DNA from: Salinarimonas sp.
GTDB taxonomy: Bacteria > Pseudomonadota > Alphaproteobacteria > Rhizobiales > Beijerinckiaceae
Assembly (NCBI RefSeq): GCF_040111675.1
Contig: NZ_CP157794.1
Coordinates: forward strand, 3,741,501-3,805,500
Reading direction: 5' to 3'
Length of the DNA stretch: 64,000 nucleotides
Part shown: piece after piece, positions 18,648 through 27,784 of the stretch
How positions within the stretch are numbered: position 1 is the stretch's first letter
Layout: every line of letters starts with the position of its first letter
Notes under the pieces: generated by a model
The model's input: only the letters and a program-made list of their open reading frames with translations
Database searches by the model: none
What the model was told of the DNA's origin: nothing
Translations under genes and position numbers: made by a program

Positions 18648-20393
18648 TCACGCCACCGCCCGCTTCGCCGTCCCCTCTCCCGCCTCGCCCGCCGCGAGCG
18701 CCGGGGCGCCCGTCAGGTTCCCCTGCAGGTAGTCCACCCCCCAGTCGCGGAGCATGGCGGCGGTCTCCTCGTCCTCGACCCATTCGGCCACGGTGGGGAT
18801 GCCGAGATGGTGGGCGAGGTCGACGAGGGTGCGCACGAAGAAGCGGTCGTCGGGGGAACGGGCGAGGTTCTGGACGAAGGCGCCGTCGATCTTGAGGAGG
18901 TCGACGGGGAAGTCGCGCAGATGGCGGAAGGAGGTGTGGCCGGCGCCGAAATCGTCGAGCGCCACGGCGACGCCGAGGGCTTTCATGGCGTCGAGCCGGG
19001 AGCGGGTCGCCTCCGGATCGCGCACCGCCACCGTCTCGGTGACCTCGACGATCAGCCGTTCGGCGACGCCGCGATAGGCGCCGAGCGTCGCGGCGAGCAC
19101 GTTCAGCCAGTCGGGCGTCTCCAGCGTCATCGGCGAGACGTTGATCGACAGCCGCTCGGACGGGTGGGTCGCGAGACGCTCGGCGGCGAGCTCGAGCATG
19201 CGCGCGTCGAGAAGCGGCACCAGACCCGCGCGTTCGACGAGCGGGATGATCTCGCCCGCACCGACGATGCGCCCGTCCGGGCCGCGGATGCGGGCCAGCG
19301 CCTCGGCGAAGGCGGGCGCGCGCCCTTGCGCCTCGACGATCGGCTGGCGGGCCATGACGACGCGCCGCTCGTTGAGCGCGGCGACCACGTCGACGCCGCG
19401 CCCGTCGGGGCACACGCCGCGCGAGCGCGCCAGAGCCGGGCGATAGATCGTGAAGGCGGCGGCCGAGCGGCGGCTCGCCGCGAGCGCGTCCTCGGCGCGG
19501 CGCAGCAGGCCCGGCGCGTCGGTCGCGTGCTGCGGCGCGCTCGCGGCGCCGAGCGCCACGCGCAGCGTCACCGGCCCGCGCGGGGTCGCGATGGGCGCGC
19601 CCTCGACGCCGGCGCGCAGGCGCTCGGCCGCGATCTCGGCCTGGTCCAGCGGGCAGGACAGGAGCGCGACGCCGAAGCGGTTCGAGGCGTAGCGGGCGAA
19701 GACGTCGCGCCGGCGCATCACCACGACGGCGCGGCGCATCACCTCCTCGATCGCCTGGTCGGCGACCGCGAAGCCGTGCTCGTCGTTGAGCCGGTCGAGC
19801 CCCTCCACCGCCATGACCATCATGGTCATCGGCCGCTTCGCCTTCACGGCGGCGGCGACGTCGGCGCCGAGCGTCTCGAGGAAGTCGGAGCGGGCGCGTG
19901 TCGGAGCGGCGACGTCGCGCCCGGCGGCGCCGAGGCGCAGGGCGCCGTGCGCGAAGGCCGGGCGGCCGTCGGCGCCGGCATACCAGCGCCCGGTATCCTC
20001 CACCGCCACCAGCCCGCGGCCGTCGACGGCGCAGGTCGCGCGCGACGTCGCGGGAAGCCGCAGCAGGTAGGCGGCGCGATAGGGCACGCCCGCGCCCGTG
20101 TCGGTGTCCCGCGAATCGAGTACGACGTCGTGGCGGGTACGCCCGGCGCTGTCCTCGCAGGCGAGGCCGAAGGCGGCGCCGGTGGCGAAGGCCCTCATGT
20201 CGGGCAGGCCGAAGACGTCGGCGGCGTTGCCGCTCCAGGCGATGGCGTCGCTGGCGACGTCCCAGTCGTAGACGACCTCGCCGATGGACGTGAGGACGGC
20301 GCGCGGATCGAGAGGGCCACGCTCACGGCGCCCCGAGCGGCGATCGGCCGTCTGCCCCGTCGACATCCCGGCGCGCGCGCCTTGCGATCCCAT
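18648..20393 (-). CDS. PAS-like / degenerate GGDEF / EAL domain protein
   Basis: About 581 aa from an ATG at 20393; starts at 20456 or 20366 are also possible. Residues 25-130 look like a PAS-type sensor (VVYDWDVASDAIAWSGNAADVFGLP). The GGDEF-like domain follows but its signature is replaced by ASNRF (in FARYASNRFGVALL), so it should not make cyclic di-GMP. The EAL domain is well kept: FAEALARIRG, RLSINVSP, IVEVTET, VALDDFGAGHTSF, DLLKIDGAF, AEWVEDEE and LQGNLTGAP carry the metal and catalytic residues, so phosphodiesterase activity is likely. No membrane segment is seen. Confidence 0.85.
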   Translation of the reverse strand: MGSQGARAGMSTGQTADRRSGRRERGPLDPRAVLTSIGEVVYDWDVASDAIAWSGNAADVFGLPDMRAFATGAAFGLACEDSAGRTRHDVVLDSRDTDTGAGVPYRAAYLLRLPATSRATCAVDGRGLVAVEDTGRWYAGADGRPAFAHGALRLGAAGRDVAAPTRARSDFLETLGADVAAAVKAKRPMTMMVMAVEGLDRLNDEHGFAVADQAIEEVMRRAVVVMRRRDVFARYASNRFGVALLSCPLDQAEIAAERLRAGVEGAPIATPRGPVTLRVALGAASAPQHATDAPGLLRRAEDALAASRRSAAAFTIYRPALARSRGVCPDGRGVDVVAALNERRVVMARQPIVEAQGRAPAFAEALARIRGPDGRIVGAGEIIPLVERAGLVPLLDARMLELAAERLATHPSERLSINVSPMTLETPDWLNVLAATLGAYRGVAERLIVEVTETVAVRDPEATRSRLDAMKALGVAVALDDFGAGHTSFRHLRDFPVDLLKIDGAFVQNLARSPDDRFFVRTLVDLAHHLGIPTVAEWVEDEETAAMLRDWGVDYLQGNLTGAPALAAGEAGEGTAKRAVA

Positions 20394-20493
20394 GGAAACC
20401 CCGCCCCCTACCGGCGACGCCGCGCCGCATCGCCGTGAAACGCTTGCGTCATGCACGTGTCTATCGACGATGCGGGCGGAGGGTTAACGAAGG

Positions 20494-20796
20494 GTGAAAG
20501 CCGGCCCGCGACTTGCTAAGAAAGGGGCTCTGTCCACCGCGGAGGCTGCGGCGTTGCATAACGAGACACTAACGGATCGAAGCGAATGCCGCGCGCTCGT
20601 GCCGCTGGAGCCGCGCGCGCCCGCCCCGCGCGCGGCCGGGCGGCCGGATGCGGGCTTCCTCACCCAGCTGATCGCCTGCGAACGCCGGATGCCCGACTAC
20701 CGAGACCGCCGCCGCGCCGAGCCGGCGGAGGGCGTGGCGCGCTACGGCGCGGCGCCGCGCGCCCCGGGCCGGCCCGGCCTCGCCCGCAGCGTCTGA
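20494..20796 (+). CDS. Small conserved hypothetical protein
   Basis: A 100-aa product from a GTG at 20494, with GGAGGG about 10 bp upstream. The segment GFLTQLIACERRMPDYRDRRRAEPAEG resembles a small protein family seen in many Hyphomicrobiales genomes, with an Ala/Pro/Arg-rich remainder. Function unknown. It is divergent from the GGDEF/EAL gene and converges on rpmF. Confidence 0.6.
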   Translation: MKAGPRLAKKGALSTAEAAALHNETLTDRSECRALVPLEPRAPAPRAAGRPDAGFLTQLIACERRMPDYRDRRRAEPAEGVARYGAAPRAPGRPGLARSV

Positions 20797-20806
20797 CCCC
20801 GATACG

Positions 20807-20831
20807 AAAAAAGGCCCGCGCAGGCGGGCCT
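20807..20831 (-). terminator. Rho-independent terminator of rpmF
   Basis: Read on the minus strand: stem AGGCCCGC / GCGGGCCT with a 4-nt loop, then six T residues. It lies 48 bp after the rpmF stop. Confidence 0.9.
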
Positions 20832-20879
20832 CCTCACGTCGTCCGCGGCCCGAAGGCGCGCGGCGATGAGCCGATCGCC

Positions 20880-21065
20880 TCAGTCCTCGGACTTCGGCGT
20901 CAGCACCTGGCGACCGCGATACATGCCGGTCTTCAGGTCGATGTGGTGCGGGCGGCGCAGCTCGCCCGAGTCCTTGTCCTCGACATAGGTCGGGGCCTTC
21001 AGCGCGTCGGCCGAACGGCGCATGCCGCGCTTGGACGGCGACGTCTTTCTCTTCGGAACGGCCAT
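20880..21065 (-). CDS. rpmF: 50S ribosomal protein L32
   Basis: A 61-aa basic protein starting [20 protein letters not shown], the standard L32 N-terminus, and ending [15 protein letters not shown] as in alphaproteobacterial L32. The cysteine zinc motif of some L32 proteins is absent, as usual in this class. It is monocistronic with its own terminator. Confidence 0.97.
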   Translation of the reverse strand: MAVPKRKTSPSKRGMRRSADALKAPTYVEDKDSGELRRPHHIDLKTGMYRGRQVLTPKSED

Positions 21066-21286
21066 GGTTCGTCTCCGGTCACGGCGAGCGCCGACGTCGG
21101 CCCGCGGGGTGCGCGGCCTGTCGGCACGAAGTCAACAGAGGCGCGGGTCATACACGCTCGCAGGCGGCTTGCCTACCCCCAATCCGAGGCGCGCGCGCGG
21201 TTTTTCGCGGGCGCCCCTGCCCTGGCCCGCGGCGCCCCGCCGCCCTACCTCGCAGGCGAGGCACGCAGCCCGCGCAGGAGGACGTC

Positions 21287-21583
21287 ATGGCCGCCGAAAG
21301 ACTGACCGAGACCGAACGCCACGAGATGCTCGCCGGCCTCACCGGCTGGAGCCTGGTGGAGGGCCGCGACGCCATCCACAAGCGCTTCGTCTTCGCCGAC
21401 TTTGTCTCCGCCTTCGGCTGGATGGCGAAGGTGGCGCTCGTCGCCGAGAAGCACGACCATCATCCCGAATGGTTCAACGTCTACAAGACGGTGGAGGTCA
21501 CCCTCTCCACCCACGATTCCGGCGGCCTCACGAGGCTCGACGTGACGCTGGCCCAGGAGATGGACCGGCTGGCGGCGGGGTGA
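21287..21583 (+). CDS. phhB: 4a-hydroxytetrahydrobiopterin dehydratase
   Basis: A 98-aa pterin-4a-carbinolamine dehydratase, which recycles the pterin cofactor of aromatic amino-acid hydroxylases. The catalytic motif [18 protein letters not shown] holds the conserved histidines, and [17 protein letters not shown] and [13 protein letters not shown] are typical. GCAGGAGG lies before the ATG. No phenylalanine hydroxylase gene is in the window. It converges on the vapC-type gene with a 4-bp gap. Confidence 0.93.
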   Translation: MAAERLTETERHEMLAGLTGWSLVEGRDAIHKRFVFADFVSAFGWMAKVALVAEKHDHHPEWFNVYKTVEVTLSTHDSGGLTRLDVTLAQEMDRLAAG

Positions 21584-21587
21584 GCGT

Positions 21588-21971
21588 CTATCGGACGACC
21601 CGCACGACATCGCCGCCGTACGCCTGCAGCGTCCCGTCCGACGTGAGCAGCAGCAGTTCCTCGGCCCCGGCTTGCGCGACGAGCATGCGGTCGAACGGGT
21701 CACGGTGGTAATGGGGTAGCGATCGAACACGCTGGACGTGAGGGAGGTCGATCGGCAGCACGTCGAAGCCGGCTCTCCGCACCGCCCCTGGCAGGCCGTC
21801 CAGATCCAGCTTCAGCTTTCCGATCGACGCCTTGATGGCGATTTCCCAGAACGACGCCATGCTGACGAACACGGCGGTCGACGAGAGAATTGCGCTTCTC
21901 CCGCTTCTCGGGAGAGCCGCATCGTCTCGCAGTGCCCAAATCAGCAGATGCGTGTCGAGCAGAACTCTCAC
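21588..21971 (-). CDS. Type II toxin-antitoxin toxin, VapC-like PIN domain
   Basis: A 127-aa PIN-domain ribonuclease toxin. The N-terminal LLDTHLLIWAL supplies the first catalytic Asp, FWEIAIKASIGKL the conserved Glu, and HHRDPFDRML-type segment HYHRDPFDRMLVAQA the second Asp pair. A final Asp is seen in LLTSDGTLQ. The start overlaps the antitoxin stop (ATGA), the normal antitoxin-first order of such modules. The subgroup with the RDPFDR motif usually pairs with Phd/YefM-type antitoxins, as here. Confidence 0.92.
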   Translation of the reverse strand: MRVLLDTHLLIWALRDDAALPRSGRSAILSSTAVFVSMASFWEIAIKASIGKLKLDLDGLPGAVRRAGFDVLPIDLPHVQRVRSLPHYHRDPFDRMLVAQAGAEELLLLTSDGTLQAYGGDVVRVVR

Positions 21972-22204
21972 GCATCGCGCCCTTCGAACGCGTCGAGAAT
22001 GTCGTCCGGAAGCGGCGCGTCGAAGTCATCGGCGATCTCGATGTCCGGCATCGTGCCGAACGTGATCTGCCGCGGTGCCTCGTAGGGAACGAGCTTGGCC
22101 AGAGGCCGCCCCGCCTTGGCGATGATCACGGGCTCGCCCCGAGCCGCTGCATCGACGAGCTGAGAGAGCTTCGTCTTCGCCTCGTACAGGTTCAGCTGCT
22201 TCAT
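21968..22204 (-). CDS. Antitoxin, Phd/YefM family
   Basis: A 78-aa protein. The N-terminal part (MKQLNLYEAKTKLSQLVDAA, then GEPVIIAKAGRPLAKLVPY) is the Phd/YefM DNA-binding fold, and the acidic C-terminus (IEIADDFDAPLPDDILDAFEG) is the toxin-neutralising tail. GGAGGGCG precedes the ATG. A perfect 11-bp palindrome 33 bp upstream is a likely operator for autoregulation. Confidence 0.92.
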   Translation of the reverse strand: MKQLNLYEAKTKLSQLVDAAARGEPVIIAKAGRPLAKLVPYEAPRQITFGTMPDIEIADDFDAPLPDDILDAFEGRDA

Positions 22205-22236
22205 CGACGCCCTCCGGCCTTCAGGAGTCGAAGATA

Positions 22237-22262
22237 GGGTTGACCAATGATTTGGTCAACCC
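22237..22262. promoter_or_regulatory. Palindrome, putative toxin-antitoxin operator
   Basis: Inverted repeat GGGTTGACCAA / TTGGTCAACCC with a 4-nt spacer, just upstream of the antitoxin gene and 8 bp after the SDR gene stop. No T-run follows on either strand, so an operator is more likely than a terminator. Confidence 0.55.
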
Positions 22263-22270
22263 TCCCCACC

Positions 22271-23056
22271 TTACTTAGGCTGCATGCGCAGCGCGCCGTC
22301 GAGGCGGATGGTCTCGCCGTTGAGCATGTCGTTCTCGACGATGGCGGCGACGAGGGCGGCGTATTCGCCGGGCTTGCCGAGGCGCGAGGGGAACGGCACG
22401 CCGGCCTCGAGCGCCTTGCGGTACTCCTCCGGGACGGAGGCGAACATCGGCGTCTCGAACAGGCCCGGCAGGATCGTCACGACGCGGATGCCGTAGCCCG
22501 AGAGGTCGCGGGCGACCGGCAGCGTCAGCCCGACGACGCCGCCCTTGGAGGCGGCGTAGGCCGCCTGGCCGATCTGCCCGTCCTGCGCCGCCACGGAGGC
22601 CGTGTTGACCACGACGCCGCGCCCGCCGTCGGGCGTGACGGGGTCGAGCCCGGCCATGCCGGCCGCGCATTTCGCGATCATGGCGAAGGTGCCGATCAGG
22701 TTGATCTCGACGGCCTTGCGGAAGCTCGCGACGTCGTGGGCGACGAGTTCGCCGGTGTCGCGCTTCTTCGAGACCGTGCGCTTGCCCGGCGCGACGCCCG
22801 CGCAATTGACGAGGAGCCGCTCGACGCCGTGCGCCGCGCGGGCCGTCTCGAGGCCGGCGTCGATCGAGGCCTCGTCGGTCACGTCGACGGCGCAGAAGAC
22901 GCCGCCGATCTCGCCGGCGACGGCCTCGCCGCGCTCCGCGTCGCGGTCGAAGATCGCGACCTTCACGCCGGCCTGCGCCAGGCGGCGCGCCGTCGCCTCG
23001 CCGAGGCCCGAAGCGCCGCCGGTGACGATGGCGGCGGATAGCTGGTTGAGCTGCAT
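22271..23056 (-). CDS. Short-chain dehydrogenase/reductase
   Basis: A 261-aa SDR enzyme. The Rossmann motif VTGGASGLGEATAR binds NAD(H), DVTDEASI follows, and NCAGVAPGKR is the NAG segment. The catalytic serine lies in VVVNTASVAAQDGQIGQAAY with the Tyr-x-x-x-Lys pair in AAYAASKGGV. The overall pattern is closest to the HSD17B10/3-hydroxy-2-methylbutyryl-CoA dehydrogenase type, which acts in fatty and branched-chain acyl-CoA oxidation; the nearby acyl-CoA dehydrogenase is consistent. Substrate assignment is inference. Confidence 0.88.
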   Translation of the reverse strand: MQLNQLSAAIVTGGASGLGEATARRLAQAGVKVAIFDRDAERGEAVAGEIGGVFCAVDVTDEASIDAGLETARAAHGVERLLVNCAGVAPGKRTVSKKRDTGELVAHDVASFRKAVEINLIGTFAMIAKCAAGMAGLDPVTPDGGRGVVVNTASVAAQDGQIGQAAYAASKGGVVGLTLPVARDLSGYGIRVVTILPGLFETPMFASVPEEYRKALEAGVPFPSRLGKPGEYAALVAAIVENDMLNGETIRLDGALRMQPK

Positions 23057-23133
23057 GCTGGTTCTCCCGTTCTCCGCCCCGGTTTAGCGAGGGCGGAGAG
23101 CGAGCGGAAGAGGCGCGACGGGCGAAGCGCGGA

Positions 23134-23814
23134 TCAGCCGATCAGATCCGCGGCGCGGTGCTCGCGCACGACGACGCGCGTGCCCGTCGGCACCCGGCGA
23201 TGCAGGTCGACGATGTCCTGGTTGAGGAGACGGATGCAGCCGGACGACACGGCCTTGCCGATGGACCAGGGCTCGTTGGTGCCGTGGATGCGGTAGAGCG
23301 TGTCGCGGCCGCCCTGGTAGAGGTAGAGCGCGCGCGCCCCGAGCGGGTTTTCGAGGCCGCCCGGCAGGCCGTCGGCATAGGGGCCGTAGCGCTCCGGCTC
23401 GCGGCGGATCATGTTCCGCGTCGGCGTCCAGCGCGGCCAGGCGGCCTTGCGGGCGATCGTCGCCGTGCCGGAGAAGGCGAGGCCCTCCTTGCCGACGCCG
23501 ATGCCGTAGCGCATCGCCTCGCCGCCCCCGAGCGAGAGGAACAGGAAGCGCTGCGTCGTGTCGACGGTGATCGTCCCCGCGGGCTCGCCCGTCGGGTCGC
23601 GCACCGCGCGTCGCCAGAATTGCGGCTCGACGATGGTCGGGTCGACGGCGGGAATGGGAAACTCCTCCGCCGGGAGCGCCGCGTACATGGCATAGATGTC
23701 GCCGGGGACGGCCGGCGCCAGCGGCTCGACGGGGACCCGCGCCTGCGAGACGCAGCCGCCGAGCGCCAGGGCGCTCCCCAGAACGAAACTGCGTCGGGTG
23801 AAGGTGGTGCTCAT
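23134..23814 (-). CDS. L,D-transpeptidase, YkuD family
   Basis: A 226-aa exported enzyme from the ATG at 23814, which has GCGAGGA 9 bp upstream. Residues 1-25 carry [17 protein letters not shown], a twin-arginine signal followed by a possible lipobox cysteine, so it is a periplasmic lipoprotein candidate. The YkuD catalytic motif is clear: [26 protein letters not shown], with the conserved His and the SGCIR cysteine. Such enzymes make 3-3 peptidoglycan crosslinks or anchor outer-membrane lipoproteins. Confidence 0.92.
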   Translation of the reverse strand: MSTTFTRRSFVLGSALALGGCVSQARVPVEPLAPAVPGDIYAMYAALPAEEFPIPAVDPTIVEPQFWRRAVRDPTGEPAGTITVDTTQRFLFLSLGGGEAMRYGIGVGKEGLAFSGTATIARKAAWPRWTPTRNMIRREPERYGPYADGLPGGLENPLGARALYLYQGGRDTLYRIHGTNEPWSIGKAVSSGCIRLLNQDIVDLHRRVPTGTRVVVREHRAADLIG

Positions 23815-23930
23815 CGAACCGGTCATCCTCGCGTGAAATCCTCTGCGCCGCCCCCGCATGGCTCTAACAGCGTCGGAGCCGATCCGTCGACGACCTCACG
23901 AGAGTTTGACGCGAGCGTGACCGAGGAGGT

Positions 23931-24364
23931 TCACGGCGCGGCGTCGAACGCCGCCTCGAAGCCGGGCCTGTGGACGAAGTGGATCTTGTTGCCCTCCGGA
24001 TCCCGGCAATAGGCGCCGTAATAGCCGGCCGAATATTGCGGGCGCTCGCCCGGGGGACCTTCGTCCGCGGCGCCGGCGGCGATCGCCGCGGCGTAGGCGG
24101 CGTCGACCGCCGCGCGGGAGGGCGCGAGGAAGGAGACCTGCACGCCGTTGCCGACGCTGGCGGGGCGCCGATCGAAGGGCTGCTGCACGATGAATTCCGG
24201 CCATTTCGCGCCGGGCCGCGTCCAGGTGGCGCCGGGCGGGTAGGCGGCGGGCTCGAGATCGGTGACGCTGCGCACGAGGCCGAGGGGCGCGAGGGCGGCG
24301 TCGTAGAAGGCGATCATCCGCGCGAGGTCGTTCGCACCGACCATGACGTGGCTGAAGATCGGCC

Positions 24365-24368
<4 letters not shown>
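23931..24368 (-). CDS. VOC family (glyoxalase-like) protein
   Basis: The 145-aa product has a single vicinal-oxygen-chelate fold. The strands start with [20 protein letters not shown], where His is a potential metal ligand, and the second half ends with [19 protein letters not shown], with a further His. The ATGA start overlaps the acyl-CoA dehydrogenase stop, so the two are co-translated. VOC proteins include lyases, dioxygenases and binding proteins; the reaction is unknown. Confidence 0.88.
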
Positions 24369-25522
<1,154 letters not shown>

Positions 25523-25637
25523 GAGCGGGGCCTCCGTGTGGAATGGGGCGGGAGATTAGGGGAGGCCGGAGCGGCGGGCAATGCGGGGCGGGCGCGGTTA
25601 CCTTCAATGACGTCGCGGACCTGAAGACGACCGTGCT
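25523..25637 (+). promoter_or_regulatory. Putative CRISPR leader
   Basis: The 115 bp between the acyl-CoA dehydrogenase start and the first repeat. It is GC-rich, has no gene, and contains a TTACCTT that resembles the 3' end of the repeat 33 bp before repeat 1. The leader role rests on array polarity: a decayed terminal repeat at the opposite end and the direction of crRNA inferred from the tracrRNA anti-repeat. Confidence 0.45.
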
Positions 25638-27376
25638 GCTGCGGTTTGCGGCCGTCTCTCGATCTGCTACCTTCGACGCGAGGATGCTCCAGACGATGGC
25701 TCGGCTGCGGTTTGCGGCCGTCTCTCGATCTGCTACCTTGGAACCACGCCTCGGTCCGCGCGCGCTTCTGCTGCGGTTTGCGGCCGTCTCTCGATCTGCT
25801 ACCTTAAGCTGGAGAAGCGCCTGTTCCTGGATCTGGCTGCGGTTTGCGGCCGTCTCTCGATCTGCTACCTTTGCGGCGCAGCGCCTCACCGCGCTCGGCC
25901 GGCTGCGGTTTGCGGCCGTCTCTCGATCTGCTACCTTCGCCGGTAAGCCGCTGGACGCGCTCGATCCGCTGCGGTTTGCGGCCGTCTCTCGATCTGCTAC
26001 CTTCGATTTCCCGATCTTCGCCGGCGAGGATCTGCTGCGGTTTGCGGCCGTCTCTCGATCTGCTACCTTCGAACGCGCGCTCAAGCTCGGCGCCCCACGC
26101 TGCGGTTTGCGGCCGTCTCTCGATCTGCTACCTTCGCGGCGCCGACGCCTTCGGCGATGTTCGCGCTGCGGTTTGCGGCCGTCTCTCGATCTGCTACCTT
26201 ACCGAATTCGGCGGGGAAGAGCACGCCCTTGCTGCGGTTTGCGGCCGTCTCTCGATCTGCTACCTTTATGGCCGGCGCGGCTGCGACGGAAAGCGCGCTG
26301 CGGTTTGCGGCCGTCTCTCGATCTGCTACCTTACAAGGACGCGACGACCCTTGCCCGGATAGGCTGCGGTTTGCGGCCGTCTCTCGATCTGCTACCTTCA
26401 CCTCGCGATCGATGCGGGCGCGGTGCTGCGGTTTGCGGCCGTCTCTCGATCTGCTACCTTGAACGAAATCGACGACCTCGTTCCGCACCTGCTGCGGTTT
26501 GCGGCCGTCTCTCGATCTGCTACCTTCCTCGCCACCAGCTCGCCTTCGACCATGCTGCTGCGGTTTGCGGCCGTCTCTCGATCTGCTACCTTACATGGCC
26601 TTGCCGTTCGTTCCGCTGCGGTTTGCGGCCGTCTCTCGATCTGCTACCTTTCTCGGCATGAACGCTCACGCCCCCATCGTCGCTGCGGTTTGCGGCCGTC
26701 TCTCGATCTGCTACCTTGAGGCAATATGATGCCGCGTTGTCGGAAGCGCTGCGGTTTGCGGCCGTCTCTCGATCTGCTACCTTGGCCGGGCCGCGTCTGC
26801 GTGATGACGACCTGCTGCGGTTTGCGGCCGTCTCTCGATCTGCTACCTTCCGCGATCCGGAGATCACCCGCTGGCGGCCGCTGCGGTTTGCGGCCGTCTC
26901 TCGATCTGCTACCTTGACGACGCTCGGCGTCCAGATCCATTGGGCGCTGCGGTTTGCGGCCGTCTCTCGATCTGCTACCTTCCTATGAAGCGACCCACCT
27001 CGCTCCCTCCGCTGCGGTTTGCGGCCGTCTCTCGATCTGCTACCTTGGCTCTCGAAGGGGATGCGCGCCGCCGATCGCTGCGGTTTGCGGCCGTCTCTCG
27101 ATCTGCTACCTTGGCCCAGCGTGTCGACGAAATAGTTCACGTGCTGCGGTTTGCGGCCGTCTCTCGATCTGCTACCTTTTCGATCTCGGCGAATATCGCC
27201 GTGGCGACGCTGCGGTTTGCGGCCGTCTCTCGATCTGCTACCTTAACGCGCCGAGCCTCGCCGTCACGGCGGACGCTGCGGTTTGCGGCCGTCTCTCGAT
27301 CTGCTACCTTCCTCGCTGTAGGCGGCGCGGCACATGACCGGCTGCGGTTTGCGGCCGTCTCTCGATCTGCTACCTT
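25638..27376 (+). CRISPR. Type II-C CRISPR array, 27 repeats and 26 spacers
   Basis: The 36-bp repeat begins GCTGCGGTTTGCGGCC and ends GATCTGCTACCTT, and all 27 copies look identical. Repeat starts run 25638, 25704, 25770 and so on to 27341, mostly with 66-bp spacing. Of the 26 spacers 21 are 30 nt; the others are 29 (26070 and 26982), 26 (26399), 22 (26593) and 31 nt (26651). The repeat is close to that of the Parvibaculum lavamentivorans type II-C system, as I recall it. The crRNA strand is plus, because the tracrRNA anti-repeat at 31885-31921 pairs with the plus-strand repeat. The repeat end TGCTACCTT resembles an extended -10 box, as in Neisseria II-C arrays where each repeat carries a promoter. 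Confidence 0.98.
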
Positions 27377-27402
27377 TGCCTCGCCGGCAAGCGCCTGAAT
27401 TT

Positions 27403-27430
27403 GCTCCGTTTTCCGCCGTCCCGATCGTCA
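27403..27430 (+). repeat. Possible degenerate terminal CRISPR repeat
   Basis: After the last intact repeat and 26 further bases, the sequence GCTCCGTTTTCCGCCGTC followed by CCGATCG matches most of the repeat's first 27 bases with a few substitutions and short gaps. It abuts the cas2 stop codon. Decayed repeats usually mark the trailer end of an array. Confidence 0.4.
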
Positions 27431-27784
27431 GAAAAGCTCGATCTGGGCCGGCGGAGGCGGGGCGGGCTCGCGTTTTTTCCCGAAGAACGTCTGGATTCGG
27501 CTGAACTGCTTGTCGGTGATGGTGAGGAACCGCACCTCCCCCTCCGGCGGCGTGAGCGCGCCCATGCGGGCGACGTGGGTCGCCGCGTTCTCGATGGACG
27601 CGCAGTGCCGGATGTAGACCGAGTACTGCATCATGCTGAAGCCGTCCTTCAGGAGCGCCTTGCGAAAGCGCGCATAGGCCTTGCGCTGCGCCGCCGTGTC
27701 GGTCGGCAGGTCGAACATCGCGATCACCCACATGGTCCGCCACCCCCAGGGCCAGGCTCGATCCCGGTCTCCGCGTCCGCTCAT
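27428..27784 (-). CDS. cas2: CRISPR-associated endonuclease Cas2
   Basis: The product has 118 aa from an ATG at 27784 that overlaps the cas1 stop. Cas2 forms the dimeric core of the Cas1-Cas2 spacer integrase. The ferredoxin-like fold starts with MWVIAMFDLPTDTAAQRKAY, where the Asp after MF is the conserved residue, and later has SVYIRHCASIENAATHVARM and VRFLTITDKQF. The tail is Pro-rich (EPAPPPPAQIELF). A start at 27733 (MWVIAMF) is possible, but type II-C Cas2 proteins often have a short basic N-terminal extension like this one. Confidence 0.95.
   Translation of the reverse strand: MSGRGDRDRAWPWGWRTMWVIAMFDLPTDTAAQRKAYARFRKALLKDGFSMMQYSVYIRHCASIENAATHVARMGALTPPEGEVRFLTITDKQFSRIQTFFGKKREPAPPPPAQIELF

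Noticed and set aside
22237..22262. Palindrome read as a terminator of the SDR gene
   Set aside because: No T-run on either strand, and it lies exactly upstream of the antitoxin gene.
25569..25604. An upstream degenerate CRISPR repeat before repeat 1
   Set aside because: Only the last seven bases (TTACCTT) match; the rest is no better than chance.
25543..27398. Several frames of 60-370 aa inside the CRISPR array
   Set aside because: They are translations of the repeat (LRFAAVSRSAT-type periodicity), not genes.
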